Source: Leifsonia xyli subsp. cynodontis DSM 46306 (lineage in GTDB: Bacteria > Actinomycetota > Actinomycetes > Actinomycetales > Microbacteriaceae). From it: DNA of 64,000 nucleotides. The DNA is taken from assembly GCF_000470775.1 (NCBI RefSeq), contig NC_022438.1, positions 558,001-622,000 on the forward strand. The letters run 5' to 3'. The notes under the pieces are model-generated. The model was not told where the DNA came from, ran no database searches, and was given only the letters and a program-made list of their open reading frames with translations. Below, one piece after another: positions 27,316 through 36,013 of this stretch (position 1 is its first letter; each line of letters begins with the position of its first letter). The position numbers were made by a program, and so were the translations under genes.

Positions 27316-27410
27316 TTTCGTCGCGACTGGCGCTCAGATGGTCACCATCGGGAAGCGACGACGGTACCTCGAACGAACGGGTGGATTCGGCCGCGCGCCT
27401 GGGTCGATAG
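27316..27410 (+). promoter_or_regulatory. ZTP (pfl motif) riboswitch controlling glyA
   Basis: The conserved ZTP-riboswitch core is readable. An outer stem TCGTCGC (27318-27324) pairs with GCGACGA (27355-27361); inside it are the GACTGGCG element and a hairpin GATGG-TCA-CCATC (27337-27349) followed by GGGAAGCGAC. The 3' domain has GGCCGCG then CGCCTGGG (27396-27403), the conserved pseudoknot-forming strand. ZTP riboswitches sense 5-aminoimidazole carboxamide riboside phosphates, which build up when 10-formyl-tetrahydrofolate is low, and raise one-carbon gene expression. Position, directly upstream of glyA and then folD, fits known targets. TATGCT at 27307-27312 is a possible -10 box just before it. 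Confidence 0.9.
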
Positions 27411-27448
27411 CAACAGAAATGTCCACGCCTTTTTTGAAGGAGCCGATT

Positions 27449-28741
27449 GTGACCGACACCCTCCCATCCACCTTCACTGCGCCGCTCGCGGAGGTCGATC
27501 CGGAGATCGCCGAGGTGCTCCAGTTGGAGCTCGCCCGCCAGCGCGACTACCTGGAGATGATCGCGTCCGAGAACTTCGTGCCGCGCGCCGTCCTGGAGTC
27601 CGTCGGTTCGGTGCTGACGAACAAGTACGCCGAAGGGTATCCGGGGCGTCGCTACTACGGCGGCTGCGAGTACGTGGACATCGCCGAGCAGCTGGCGATT
27701 GACCGGGCGAAGAGCCTGTTCGGCGCGGAGTACGCGAACGTCCAGCCGCACTCGGGCGCCTCGGCCAACGCGGCCGTGCTCTCCGCCATCGCGACCCCGG
27801 GCGACACCATCCTGGGCCTCGAACTCGCCCACGGCGGGCACCTGACGCACGGGATGAAGCTGAACTTCTCCGGCAAGCTCTACAACGCGGTCGCCTACGG
27901 CGTGGACCCGGAGACCTTCCTCGTCGACATGGACGTTGTGCGCGACAGGGCGCTCGAGCACAGACCGCAGGTCATCATCGCCGGCTGGTCGGCCTATCCG
28001 CGCCAGCTCGATTTCGCTGCGTTCCGGGCGATCGCAGACGAGGTGGGCGCCAAGCTGTGGGTGGATATGGCCCACTTCGCGGGCCTCGTCGCGGCAGGTC
28101 TCCATCCCTCGCCCGTCCCCTACGCGGACGTCGTCTCCTCGACCGTCCACAAGACGATCGGCGGCCCCCGCTCCGGTTTCATCGTCAGCCGGGACACGGA
28201 GCTGGCGAAGAAGCTCAACTCGAATGTGTTCCCCGGTCAGCAGGGCGGCCCGCTCATGCATGTGATCGCCGCGAAGGCGACTGCGTTCAAGCTGGCGGCG
28301 ACCGACGAGTTCAAGGACCGTCAGGCCCGCACCATCCGTGGCGCGCAGCTCCTCGCCGAGCGGCTCACCGCCGCCGACTCCCGCGCATCCGGTGTGGATG
28401 TGCTCACCGGCGGCACCGATGTCCACCTGGTGCTCGCCGATCTGCGCACATCGGAGCTCGACGGACAGCAAGCGGAGGATGTGCTGCACGAGGTCGGCAT
28501 CACGGTCAACCGCAATGCGGTGCCGTTCGACCCGCGCCCGCCGATGGTCACCTCGGGCCTCCGGATCGGCACCCCGGCGCTGGCGACCCGCGGCTTCGGC
28601 GACACCGAGTTTGCCGAGGTCGCCGACATCATCGCGCTGGCGCTCCGTCCCGGCGCCGACACCCGTGCGCTCCGCGCGCACGTCGACGCCCTGACCGCGG
28701 CCTTTCCGCTCTACCCCGGCCTCACTCCCTCCTCCAACTGA
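27449..28741 (+). CDS. glyA: Serine hydroxymethyltransferase
   Basis: 430 residues from the GTG at 27449, chosen because GAAGGAG lies seven bases upstream; an in-frame ATG at 27419 is less well placed. The enzyme interconverts serine and glycine, loading tetrahydrofolate with a one-carbon unit, in the cytoplasm with PLP. Motifs are [16 protein letters not shown] near residue 34, [15 protein letters not shown] near 57, [15 protein letters not shown] near 97, [15 protein letters not shown] near 202, and the PLP-lysine motif [14 protein letters not shown] near 230. A ZTP riboswitch precedes it and folD follows after 88 bases, linking both to folate one-carbon supply. Intact. Confidence 0.96.
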   Translation: MTDTLPSTFTAPLAEVDPEIAEVLQLELARQRDYLEMIASENFVPRAVLESVGSVLTNKYAEGYPGRRYYGGCEYVDIAEQLAIDRAKSLFGAEYANVQPHSGASANAAVLSAIATPGDTILGLELAHGGHLTHGMKLNFSGKLYNAVAYGVDPETFLVDMDVVRDRALEHRPQVIIAGWSAYPRQLDFAAFRAIADEVGAKLWVDMAHFAGLVAAGLHPSPVPYADVVSSTVHKTIGGPRSGFIVSRDTELAKKLNSNVFPGQQGGPLMHVIAAKATAFKLAATDEFKDRQARTIRGAQLLAERLTAADSRASGVDVLTGGTDVHLVLADLRTSELDGQQAEDVLHEVGITVNRNAVPFDPRPPMVTSGLRIGTPALATRGFGDTEFAEVADIIALALRPGADTRALRAHVDALTAAFPLYPGLTPSSN

Positions 28742-28758
28742 CCCCTCGCCGCCATCGT

Positions 28759-28809
28759 TTCCTCACTTCTTCCGGGGATTCGGGCCGAAAACGCGGAAGA
28801 ACTGAGGAA
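28759..28809. repeat. Long hairpin between glyA and folD (repeat-family member)
   Basis: TTCCTCACTTCTTCCG (28759-28774) pairs with CGGAAGAACTGAGGAA (28794-28809) at 15 of 16 positions around a 19-base loop. The arm is nearly the same as that of the hairpin at 53454-53509 (TTCCTCACTTGTTCCGG), so this looks like a mobile or dispersed palindrome. It could also reduce read-through from glyA into folD. Confidence 0.65.
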
Positions 28810-28829
28810 GAGACGGTGAGAGGACGGGG

Positions 28830-29711
28830 ATGAACGCGAGGACACTGGACGGGAAGGCGACAGCGGCTGCGATCAAGGCGGAGCTGCGGGAGCGGGTGAG
28901 CGCCCTGCGCGAGCGGGGGGTGGTGCCCGGGCTCGGCACCGTTCTCGTCGGCGACGACCCGGGATCGCAGTGGTACGTCGTGGGAAAGCACCGCGATTGC
29001 GCGGAGGTGGGAATCGCGTCCCTCCGCCGCGACCTGCCCGCGGACATCTCGCAGGCGGAGCTCGAGGCCGTCGTGCAGGAGCTGAACGCCGACCCCGGCT
29101 GCACCGGGTTCATCGTGCAGCTCCCCCTGCCGAGCCATCTCGACACGGACGCCGTTCTGGAACAGGTGGACCCGGCGAAGGACGCCGACGGACTGCACCC
29201 CACGAACCTCGGACGGCTCGTGCTGAATGTCAACCGGCCGATCACGACCCCGCTGCCGTGTACCCCGCGCGGCGTGATCGAGCTGATGCTGCGCCACGGT
29301 ATCGACCTGGCGGGCAAAGATGTCGTGGTCGTCGGCCGCGGTGTCACCGTCGGCCGGTCGATCGGCGCGCTGCTGACCCGCCGGGAGGTCAACGCCACGG
29401 TCACCCTGACACACACGGGAACGAAGAATCTGGACGAGCATCTGCGCCGCGCCGATGTGATCGTGGCGGCGACGGGTGTGGCCGGGCTGGTTTCGGCGCA
29501 CAACGTCAAACCGGGCGCGGTCGTGCTGGATGTCGGCGTGAGCCGCGTCGAGGACCCGGAGACGGGCAAGAGCCGTGTCGCGGGGGACGTTGCGGCGGAT
29601 GTCGCCGGGGTCGCCTCCTGGATCTCGCCCAACCCCGGCGGCGTCGGGCCGATGACCCGGGCGCTGCTGTTGCAGAACGTGGTGGAGGCCGCCGAGCGGG
29701 CGCTGATGTGA
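28830..29711 (+). CDS. folD: Methylenetetrahydrofolate dehydrogenase/cyclohydrolase
   Basis: 293 residues, the usual FolD size. It oxidises 5,10-methylene-tetrahydrofolate with NADP and hydrolyses the product to the 10-formyl form. Seen are the active-site Tyr/Lys region [20 protein letters not shown] near residue 46, the substrate loop GFIVQLPLP near 95, [11 protein letters not shown] near 117, the cofactor-binding [14 protein letters not shown] near 165, and the C-terminal signature [20 protein letters not shown] (split around the PGGVGPMT core). It is co-directional with glyA across a hairpin. Intact. Confidence 0.95.
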   Translation: MNARTLDGKATAAAIKAELRERVSALRERGVVPGLGTVLVGDDPGSQWYVVGKHRDCAEVGIASLRRDLPADISQAELEAVVQELNADPGCTGFIVQLPLPSHLDTDAVLEQVDPAKDADGLHPTNLGRLVLNVNRPITTPLPCTPRGVIELMLRHGIDLAGKDVVVVGRGVTVGRSIGALLTRREVNATVTLTHTGTKNLDEHLRRADVIVAATGVAGLVSAHNVKPGAVVLDVGVSRVEDPETGKSRVAGDVAADVAGVASWISPNPGGVGPMTRALLLQNVVEAAERALM

Positions 29712-29769
29712 GCGAGGCGGACGCGCGTTCCGTTCGCACCCGCCCCGGTCGGACCCGGGGGACCGGCGG

Positions 29770-30208
29770 GTGACCATCAGACTGGAGAACATCGGCATCG
29801 CTGTCCGCGATCTGGAGGCGGCGATCGCCTTCTTCACGGACCTCGGCCTCACGCTCCTCGGCCGTGACACGGTCAGCGGCGAGTGGGCGGACACCGCGGT
29901 GGGACTCGACGGCAATCGCGCCCGGATCGCACTGTTGCAGAGTCCGGACGGCCACGGTCGCCTGGAGCTCTTCGAAATACCTCCACCCCGACGCCGTCGA
30001 GACGGAGCCCACGCTGCCGAACGAGATCGGCATGCAACGCGTCGCTTTCTCGGTCGACGACATCGACGCGGCGCTCGCGATCGCCGCCCAACACGGGTGC
30101 TATCCGCTCCGGGGCGTGGCGACATACGGGGACCTCTACAAGCTGACGTACCTCCGCGGCCCGAGCGGCATCCTCATGATGTTCGCCCAGGAGCTGAAGC
30201 CGGCCTAA
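29770..30208 (+). pseudogene. VOC/glyoxalase-family protein, frameshifted
   Basis: A GTG at 29770 begins MTIRLENIGIAVRDLEAAIAFF, the first beta-alpha-beta module of a VOC protein, running to GRLELFE. Near 29975 an extra G shifts the frame; the true continuation is KYLHPDAVETEPTLPNEIG, VAFSVDDIDAALAIAAQHG and a final LMMFAQELKPA. VOC proteins are small metal-dependent enzymes or binding proteins; the substrate cannot be told. Its end overlaps the convergent carbonic anhydrase-like gene by four bases. Confidence 0.82.
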
Positions 30209-30719
30209 ACCGCGGCAGGGTGCTCGCTGATGTGCGTCAGATACGCAGCGGCGTTCTGCCGGATCGCCGCGCGCTCGTCCTCGGTCAGCTCCCGGCGCAC
30301 CTTCCCCGGAACGCCCGCGACCAGGGAGCCCGGCGGGATGACAGCCCCCTCCAGCATGACGGTCCCGGCGGCCAGCAGCGAGCCCGCGCCGACGACGGCC
30401 CCGTTGAGGACGGTCGCGTGCATCCCGACCAGCACACCGTCCTCGATGGTGCAGCCGTGCAGCACGGCGTTGTGGCCCACGCTCACCTCCGCGCCGATGG
30501 TGAGCGGGTAGCCGCGATCGACGTGGCAGAGACATTGTCCTGGATGTTGCTCCGCGGACCGAGCACGATCTCCTCCGCCTCCGCCCGGAGCACTGCATTG
30601 TACCAGACGCTGGAGCCGGCCTCGAGTCGCACGCGCCCGCTGAGGACGGCTCCGGCGGCGACGAAGGCGTCGGCGGCGAGGGTCGGTGTGGAGCCGTCGG
30701 CGAGGGTCACGATGGTCAT
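30205..30719 (-). pseudogene. Gamma-carbonic anhydrase-like hexapeptide-repeat protein, frameshifted
   Basis: The ATG at 30719 opens MTIVTLADGSTPTLAADAFV, SSVWYNAVLRAE and LGPRSNIQDNVS, typical of the gamma-carbonic anhydrase/PaaY family. Near 30525 one base is missing and the homology resumes in the next frame: CHVDRGYPLTIGAEVSVGHN, the metal-ligand GHNAVLHGC, VGMHATVLNGAVVG and PGKVRRELT. The left-handed beta-helix is therefore cut in the middle. An IS5-family element lies 35 bases upstream and may have removed the promoter. Confidence 0.85.
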
Positions 30720-30754
30720 GGTTCACACCCTAAACGCTCAGGCGGGGTCTCTTA

Positions 30755-31654
30755 GAGGTGGTTTCAGTAGTCGGCGTGGCGGTGGTTGTTGTGGCTGGTT
30801 AGCGGGGATGCTGGTCGAGTGTCGACGCTTGCTGAGGATCGGTTCATTACGGATATGTTGTGGGAGCGGCTGGAGCCGTTGATTCCGCCTCGGCCGCCTG
30901 TGGTCAATGGGCGGGCTGGGCAGCCTCGGGTTCCTGACCGGAAGGTGTTCGCTGGGATCGTGTTCGTGCTGCTGACGGGGATCCCGTGGAGAAGCTCCCG
31001 CCCGAGTTGGGGTATGGGTCCGGGGTCACTTGTTGGCGGCGTCTGCGTGAATGGTCCGAAGCGGGCGCGTGGGATGCACTGCGGAAGATCATGCTCGACG
31101 AACTCGGCCAGGCTGGCATGATCGACTGGTCAAGAACCTGCCTGGACTCCGTAAGTGTCCGGGCGAAAAGGGGGGGCGATCTCACTGGACCTAACCCCAC
31201 GGATCGTGGGAAACGGGGCACCAAGTACCATGTCCTGACCGACCGCAACGGACTCCCGCTGCATGTGGAGATCTCCGGCGCCAACCGACACGACTCCATG
31301 CTCGTGGAACCTGTGTTAGACAACATCACCGCGATCAAGGGCGTCGGCCGCGGTCGGCCCAGACGCCGCCCGGTTATCTTCCACGCCGATAAGGCTTACG
31401 ACAACCGCCGCGTCCGCTGTTACCTGCGTTGTCGTGGGATCAAGGCACGCATCGCACGAATCGGAGTCGACTCCAAACAGTGACTGGGTAAACACTGTTG
31501 GGTAGTCGAACGCACCATGGCCTGGATCCTCGCCTTCCGGAAACTCGCCACTCGCTACGACCGCACCGCCTCAACGATCACGGCGCTCGTCGCTCTAGCA
31601 ATCGCGATCACCAGCGCCCGCAAACTCACCAAAAACGACTACTGAAACCATCTC
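30755..31654 (+). mobile_element. IS5-family insertion sequence (IS427/IS1031-like)
   Basis: A 900-base element. GAGGTGGTTTCAGTAG at the left matches, inverted, CTACTGAAACCATCTC at the right with one mismatch. TA lies directly outside both ends (30753-30754 and 31655-31656), consistent with a 2-base duplication in a TTAA target. It contains one damaged DDE transposase gene. It sits between the carbonic anhydrase-like gene and the ankyrin lipoprotein gene, in what was probably their shared upstream region. Confidence 0.9.
30819..31645 (+). pseudogene. IS5-family transposase, frameshift and nonsense codon
   Basis: A GTG at 30819 begins MSTLAEDRFITDMLWERLEP. At about 30990 the frame changes: GIPW is followed in the next frame by EKLPPELGYGSGVTCWRRLR, so one G is missing, although some IS427-group elements use programmed frameshifting here. 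The DDE core reads IDWSRTCLDSVSVRAKRGG, NRHDSMLVEPVLD and HADKAYDNRRVRCYLR. A TGA at 31481 interrupts GVDSKQ-stop-LGKHCWVVERTMAW just before the catalytic Glu (VVERT); an Arg codon CGA is the likely ancestor. The copy is almost certainly inactive. Confidence 0.88.
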
Positions 31655-31668
31655 TAAGTGTGGGATGC

Positions 31669-32421
31669 ATGTGTGGTGTCCGGTGGGTGATGGCGGCTTT
31701 GGTCGTGATGGCGGCCGGCGCGTTGCTCGTAGGATGCGCCAGTGTCAAGCCGATGCCGCAGGCGGGCACACCGGTCCGCTCGGCGGCGCCCGTCTCGCCG
31801 TCCCCCGCGACGGTGGACCCGGAGGCTTCCGCTCGGCTCCTCGCTGCCGTGAGCGCGGGCGACCACGATGCCGTGCGCCATGCGATCGCTGCTGGTGCGG
31901 ATATCGAGATCCGGGGCGACCACGGCCGCACGCCCCTCTTGGTCGCGACGAGGGCGGGCGACACCGCGATCGCGCGGGAGCTGATTCTCGCCGGAGCCGA
32001 TGTGAACGCCACAGACGAGCTGCAAGACAGCGCCTTTCTCTACGCGGGCGCCGAGGGGCTGGAAGACATCTTGCGGCTCACGCTCGACCACGGCGCCGAT
32101 GTGGACGCCAAGAACCGGTATGGCGGCACCGCCCTCATCCCGGCTTCCGAACACGCGCACCTCCGCGTCGTCGCGATGCTCATCGAGGCCGGTGTGGAGT
32201 TCGACCATGTCAACCGCCTCGGCTGGACCGCGCTTCAGGAGGCCATCGTGCTGGGCGACGGCGGACGGGGAGCGCAGGATGTCGTCCGGCAGCTCCTCAC
32301 CGCCGGGGCCGATCCGGACATCAGGCACGCCGACGGCCGCACTCCGCTCTGCAACGCGGAGCGGAAAGGGTTCCGCGCCATCGCCGGCCAGCTGAGGACC
32401 GTCGGCGCTGTCGGCTGCTGA
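31669..32421 (+). CDS. Ankyrin-repeat lipoprotein
   Basis: About 250 residues from the ATG at 31669 (an in-frame ATG at 31690 is also possible). A signal peptide ends in the lipobox LLVGC, so the protein is probably exported and lipid-anchored. After a Pro/Ser linker there are five to six ankyrin repeats: SAGDHDAVRHAIAAGADIEI, HGRTPLLVATRAGDTAIARE, LDHGADVDAKNRYGGTALIP, LGWTALQEAI and HADGRTPLCNAERKG. Ankyrin repeats bind other proteins; the partner is unknown. The IS5 element ends 15 bases upstream, so native promoter and Shine-Dalgarno are probably lost. Coding frame intact. Confidence 0.82.
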   Translation: MCGVRWVMAALVVMAAGALLVGCASVKPMPQAGTPVRSAAPVSPSPATVDPEASARLLAAVSAGDHDAVRHAIAAGADIEIRGDHGRTPLLVATRAGDTAIARELILAGADVNATDELQDSAFLYAGAEGLEDILRLTLDHGADVDAKNRYGGTALIPASEHAHLRVVAMLIEAGVEFDHVNRLGWTALQEAIVLGDGGRGAQDVVRQLLTAGADPDIRHADGRTPLCNAERKGFRAIAGQLRTVGAVGC

Positions 32422-32497
32422 TGTCCGGGCCGGCGAGCGTGCCGGTCGCGCTCCCGGCGTCTTCGCTCCACCTCCTTCGCGGGGAATGGCCCGGGGC

Positions 32498-33657
32498 TCA
32501 GCTCTCCCGGCGCGCGCCCGCGGAGGCCCGCACCGTGAACAGATCCGGTTGGCCGAAGCCGTGCTCCGCGAACGCGCCGTCGAGAGCGATGAGCACGCGG
32601 CTCCCGGCGTCGGCCGGCACCAGGGCGAGGGCCGAGCCGCCGAAGCCGCCCCCGGTCATCCGGGCCCCGAGCGCGCCGTTGGCCTGGGCGGTCTCGACAG
32701 CGAGGTCGAGCTCGGGCGCCGAGACCTCGAAGTCGTCGCGCAGGGAGGCGTGGGAGGCGTCCAGCAGGCCGCCGATCGCGGCCGGACCGTGTTCGCGCAG
32801 CGCGCGGACGGTGTCGAGCACACGCTGGTCCTCGGTGACGACGTGGCGGACGCGGCGGAAGGTCACCTCGTCGAGCAGCCCGCGGGCGCGGTCGAGATCG
32901 GCGGCCGACACCTCCCGCAGGGACTCCACGCCGAGCGCGCGGGCGCCGGTTTCGCAGGACGCGCGGCGTTCGGCGTACCCGCCGGTCGCATGGGCGTGGG
33001 CGATGCCGGTGTCCACGATGAGGATCTCAAGGCCCGCCTCGTCCAGTCCCAGGGGGGATGACCTCCGACGCCAGCGAGCGGCAGTCCAGGAAGACCGCGG
33101 CATCCTCTTCGCCCAGGAGCGAGGCGGACTGATCCATGATGCCGGTGGGCGCGCCGACGGCGACGTTCTCGGCGCGCTGACCGGTACGGGCGAGCGCGCG
33201 GCGGTCGAGGCCGAGCCGCCAGGCGTCGTTCAGGGCGAGCGCGGTCGCCCCCTCGATCGCGGCCGACGAGGAGAGACCGGCCCCGACTGGGACGTTCGAG
33301 TCGAGCAGCAGGTCGAAGCCGGGAACGGCTGTCAGGTCGGCGACTCCCCGAGCGCCCACGCGACGCCGAGCGGATAGGCCGAACAGCCGCTGAGCGCGTC
33401 CGGGGCCAGCCGGTCGAGGTCGATTTCGACGAGTTCGTCGGCATAGGCGCTGCCGACGCGGACGGTGCGGTCCTCGCGGAGACTGAGCGAGGCGACCGTG
33501 CGGCGGTTGATCGCGAATGGCACAGCACGAAGCCGAGGTTGTAGTCGGTGTGCTCGCCGATGAGTTTCACGCGGCCGGGGCTCGACCACACCCCGTCCGG
33601 TTCACGGCCGAACACCTCGGCGAAGTCGTCGCGGACACCGGTGCGCAGGTCGGTCAT
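32498..33657 (-). pseudogene. galK: Galactokinase, three frameshifts
   Basis: The ATG at 33657 overlaps the galT stop. Four pieces in changing frames make up a near-complete GHMP kinase: the galactose-binding motif [20 protein letters not shown]; then (after about 33520) [18 protein letters not shown]; then (after about 33345) the ATP-binding [20 protein letters not shown] and [15 protein letters not shown]; then (after about 33050) [31 protein letters not shown]. Each break is a 1-2 base indel. The enzyme would phosphorylate galactose in the Leloir pathway. With galT intact, galactose use is probably lost at the first step. Confidence 0.93.
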
Positions 33658-34847
33658 CGGGTCGCCTCTCGGTCGGGGGAGTCGGAAGCGGCCACGGTCA
33701 CGAGCCCGGAGACGCCGGCGGGCAGCGGACCGACGGGATTCTCCCGGTCGGCGCGGACCATGGCGTCGCGGAGCGCGGCGGCCGCCTGCTCCGGCGGGAT
33801 GTCGCCCACCCAGGCGCCCATCGCGGCCTCGGAGCCCGCCAGGAACTTCAGCTTATCCGCGCTGCGGCGCGGCGAGGTGATCTGCAGCATGAGACGCACA
33901 TCCTCGCGTCGCACCGCCACCGGCGCCTGGTGCCAGGCGGCGATGTACGGGGTGGGGGAGTCGTAGAGCGCGTCCACACCGCGCAGCACGCGCAGGTAGA
34001 GGGTCGCCAGCTCGTCCCGTTCGACGTCGGCGGTGGCGGCGAGGTCCGGGATGTGCCGGTGCGGCAGGACATGGATCTCGATCGGCCAGCGCGCCGCGAA
34101 GGGCACGAAAGCGGTCCAGTGCTCCCCGGCGAGCAAGACCCGCTCGGAGGCTCGCTCGCGTTCCAGGATGTCCGCGAAGAGCGCGGGCCCGTAGGCGTCG
34201 AGCGAGCGCAGCAGCGCGCTCATGCGCGGTGTGATGTAGGGGTAGGCGTAGATCTGCCCGTGCGGGTGGTGCAGTGTGACGCCGATCGCTTCGCCGCGGT
34301 TCTCGAACGGGAAGACCTGCTGCACGTCCGGGATGGCCGAGAGCGCAGCGGTCCGGTCCGCCCAGGCTTCGATGATCGTGCGGGCGCGCGAGGCGGTCAG
34401 CGTGCCGAACGAGCCGGTGGTCGCAGGGCTGAAGCAGACGACTTCGCGGCGGCCGACGGCCGTGCGGCTGCGTTCGATGCCGACGGCGGCGAGGTCAGCG
34501 AGGTCGTGCGGGGCATCTGCGTCGGCGGTGAGCGGCCCGAAGGACGGCGACTTGTTCTCGAACACGGCCACGTCGTACACGCTCGGGATCTCCGACGGGT
34601 TGCCGGGGCTGGCCGGCGCCAGCGGGTCCCGTTCGGCGGGCGGCAGCATCACCCGGTTCTGTCGGGCGGCGGCGATGGAGACCCACTCGCCGGTGAGCGG
34701 GTCCTGGCGCATGGAGGCGGTGGGCGGCCGCGGCGCGGGCTCGCGCAGATCGGGCGCGCGGTCCGGGGCGAGCGTCGTGTCGGCGTCGTAGTAGATGAGG
34801 TCGCGCCCGTCCGAGAGCTGGTGCGGACGCTTCGTGATGGCGGCCAT
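33654..34847 (-). CDS. galT: Galactose-1-phosphate uridylyltransferase
   Basis: 397 residues. It transfers UMP from UDP-glucose to galactose-1-phosphate. Seen are [17 protein letters not shown] near residue 46, [14 protein letters not shown] near 88, the active-site histidine triad [10 protein letters not shown] near 192, and [16 protein letters not shown] near 253. The next gene, galK, overlaps by four bases and is broken. The promoter at 34872-34900 and the CTTTC/GAAAG operator candidate lie directly upstream, shared with the divergent DeoR gene. Intact. Confidence 0.95.
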   Translation of the reverse strand: MAAITKRPHQLSDGRDLIYYDADTTLAPDRAPDLREPAPRPPTASMRQDPLTGEWVSIAAARQNRVMLPPAERDPLAPASPGNPSEIPSVYDVAVFENKSPSFGPLTADADAPHDLADLAAVGIERSRTAVGRREVVCFSPATTGSFGTLTASRARTIIEAWADRTAALSAIPDVQQVFPFENRGEAIGVTLHHPHGQIYAYPYITPRMSALLRSLDAYGPALFADILERERASERVLLAGEHWTAFVPFAARWPIEIHVLPHRHIPDLAATADVERDELATLYLRVLRGVDALYDSPTPYIAAWHQAPVAVRREDVRLMLQITSPRRSADKLKFLAGSEAAMGAWVGDIPPEQAAAALRDAMVRADRENPVGPLPAGVSGLVTVAASDSPDREATR

Positions 34848-34853
34848 GCGAAC

Positions 34854-34900
34854 CTTTCTTTTCCGAAAGTGAATGTAGTGGATAGCTTACGGATTGACAA
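34854..34900 (-). promoter_or_regulatory. galT promoter and CTTTC/GAAAG operator
   Basis: On the minus strand TTGTCA (34900-34895) and TACATT (34877-34872) are 17 bases apart, a good promoter for galT. Just downstream, CTTTC (34854-34858) and GAAAG (34865-34869) form an inverted repeat with a 6-base spacer. CTTTC-type half-sites are typical for DeoR-family repressors such as AgaR. A plus-strand TTGACA at 34894-34899 overlaps it and may serve the divergent DeoR gene. Confidence 0.6.
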
Positions 34901-34928
34901 GAAAACGCAAGCACACGAGCATGGCTCT

Positions 34929-35714
34929 ATGAGCGAACCGCTGCCCGCCGCCCTCCGCCGCGAGCGCATGCTCGAACTGATCGGGCGCGCGGGCTTCGCG
35001 CGGGTGGCCGAACTGAGCGAGGCGTTCCAGGTCTCCGATGTGACCGTCCGCACCGACCTGGACGCACTCGACGCGCAGCAGAGCATCCGCCGGGTCCACG
35101 GCGGCGCCGTGCTGCGCGGCAGCGGGACGCGCGAGCCGAGCTTCGAGGAGGCGCTGGCGTCCTCCGCCGACGAGAAGCGCCGCATCGGCCTCGCCGCGGC
35201 GGCGCTGGTCGAGCCCGGCAGCAGCGTCCTGCTCGACGTCGGCACGACCACCGCTGCGATCGCCCGCGCTCTCGCCGACCGGGAAGACCTGGAGGGCGTC
35301 ACGGTCCTCACCAACGGCCTCACGATCGCGCTGGAACTCGAGCGCGCCATCCCGCGCTTCCAGGTGATCGTCACCGGGGGGACGCTGCGGCCCCTACAGC
35401 ACTCGCTGGTCGAGCCGCTCGCCGCGGTGCTGCTGGAGCGTGTGCATGCGGACCTGGCCTTCATCGGCTGCACCGGTGTGCATCCCCTCGGCGGCGTGAC
35501 CAATGTGAACCTGCCGGAGGCCGATCTCAAGCGGGCGATGGTGGGCTCGGCCACCCGCGCGATCGCCGTCGCCGACGGCGGCAAACTCGGCCGCGTCCAT
35601 CTCGGCCGGATCGCCGCTGTCGACGAGTTCGCCGGGCTCATCACCGGCGAGACGGCGGGCGAGTCCGCGGTCGCAGCCCTCCGGGCGACCGGACTGGCTG
35701 TGACCGTCGTGTGA
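34929..35714 (+). CDS. DeoR-family transcriptional repressor of the gal genes
   Basis: 261 residues. N-terminal winged helix MLELIGRAGFARVAELSEAF, then VSDVTVRTDLDALDAQQ and RVHGGAVLRG; C-terminal sugar-phosphate sensor domain with LLDVGTTTAAIA near residue 100, VLTNGLTIALEL, VIVTGGTLRPLQHSLV and LAFIGCTGVHP. It is transcribed away from galT-galK with an operator candidate in the 81-base gap, so it likely represses galT-galK and itself. It is a second DeoR paralogue in the window, about 30% like the first by eye. Intact though galK is dead. Confidence 0.9.
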   Translation: MSEPLPAALRRERMLELIGRAGFARVAELSEAFQVSDVTVRTDLDALDAQQSIRRVHGGAVLRGSGTREPSFEEALASSADEKRRIGLAAAALVEPGSSVLLDVGTTTAAIARALADREDLEGVTVLTNGLTIALELERAIPRFQVIVTGGTLRPLQHSLVEPLAAVLLERVHADLAFIGCTGVHPLGGVTNVNLPEADLKRAMVGSATRAIAVADGGKLGRVHLGRIAAVDEFAGLITGETAGESAVAALRATGLAVTVV

Positions 35715-35844
35715 GCCTCCGCCGGGGCTTGCGGTGAGCAGCGGCGTGGCGTCTCGTCCGCCCCGTCGCAAAGGGAGGAGAACCGGCCCCCTTGCCTCCG
35801 TTTTCTCCTCCGTTCCCTGCCTCCACCCCCACTGCCAGCCGTGA

Positions 35845-35882
35845 TCTCCTCCGTTTCCGACGGGCGACGGAAACGGAGGAGA
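35845..35882. terminator. Perfect 15-bp hairpin between convergent genes
   Basis: TCTCCTCCGTTTCCG (35845-35859) and its exact inverse (35868-35882) enclose an 8-base loop. It lies in the 299-base gap between the convergent DeoR and polymerase genes, where it could end transcription from both sides. Nearby, GGAGGAGAA at about 35773 and TTCTCCTCC at about 35804 form a second inverted repeat. The gap 35715-36013 has no gene. Confidence 0.55.
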
Positions 35883-35907
35883 ACAGGGGACGGGAGGGGC
35901 CGGATGT

Positions 35908-35960
35908 CGGGAAAGGGAGGAGATTCGCGAGGATACCGGCGAGAACTCTTCCATCTCCCG
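35908..35960. repeat. Dispersed intergenic repeat, copy B
   Basis: GGGAAAGGGAGGAGATTCG followed by GAGGATACCGGCGAGAA and a TTCCATCTCCC tail. It matches the element at 2760-2810 in the same order and orientation, differing at scattered single bases. Together the two define an interspersed repeat of about 50 bases. Confidence 0.6.
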
Positions 35961-36013
35961 CGGGTGCGGGTACGGGGTTGTGAGGCTGAGGAGAGGGGGA
36001 GCGGGCAGCACAG

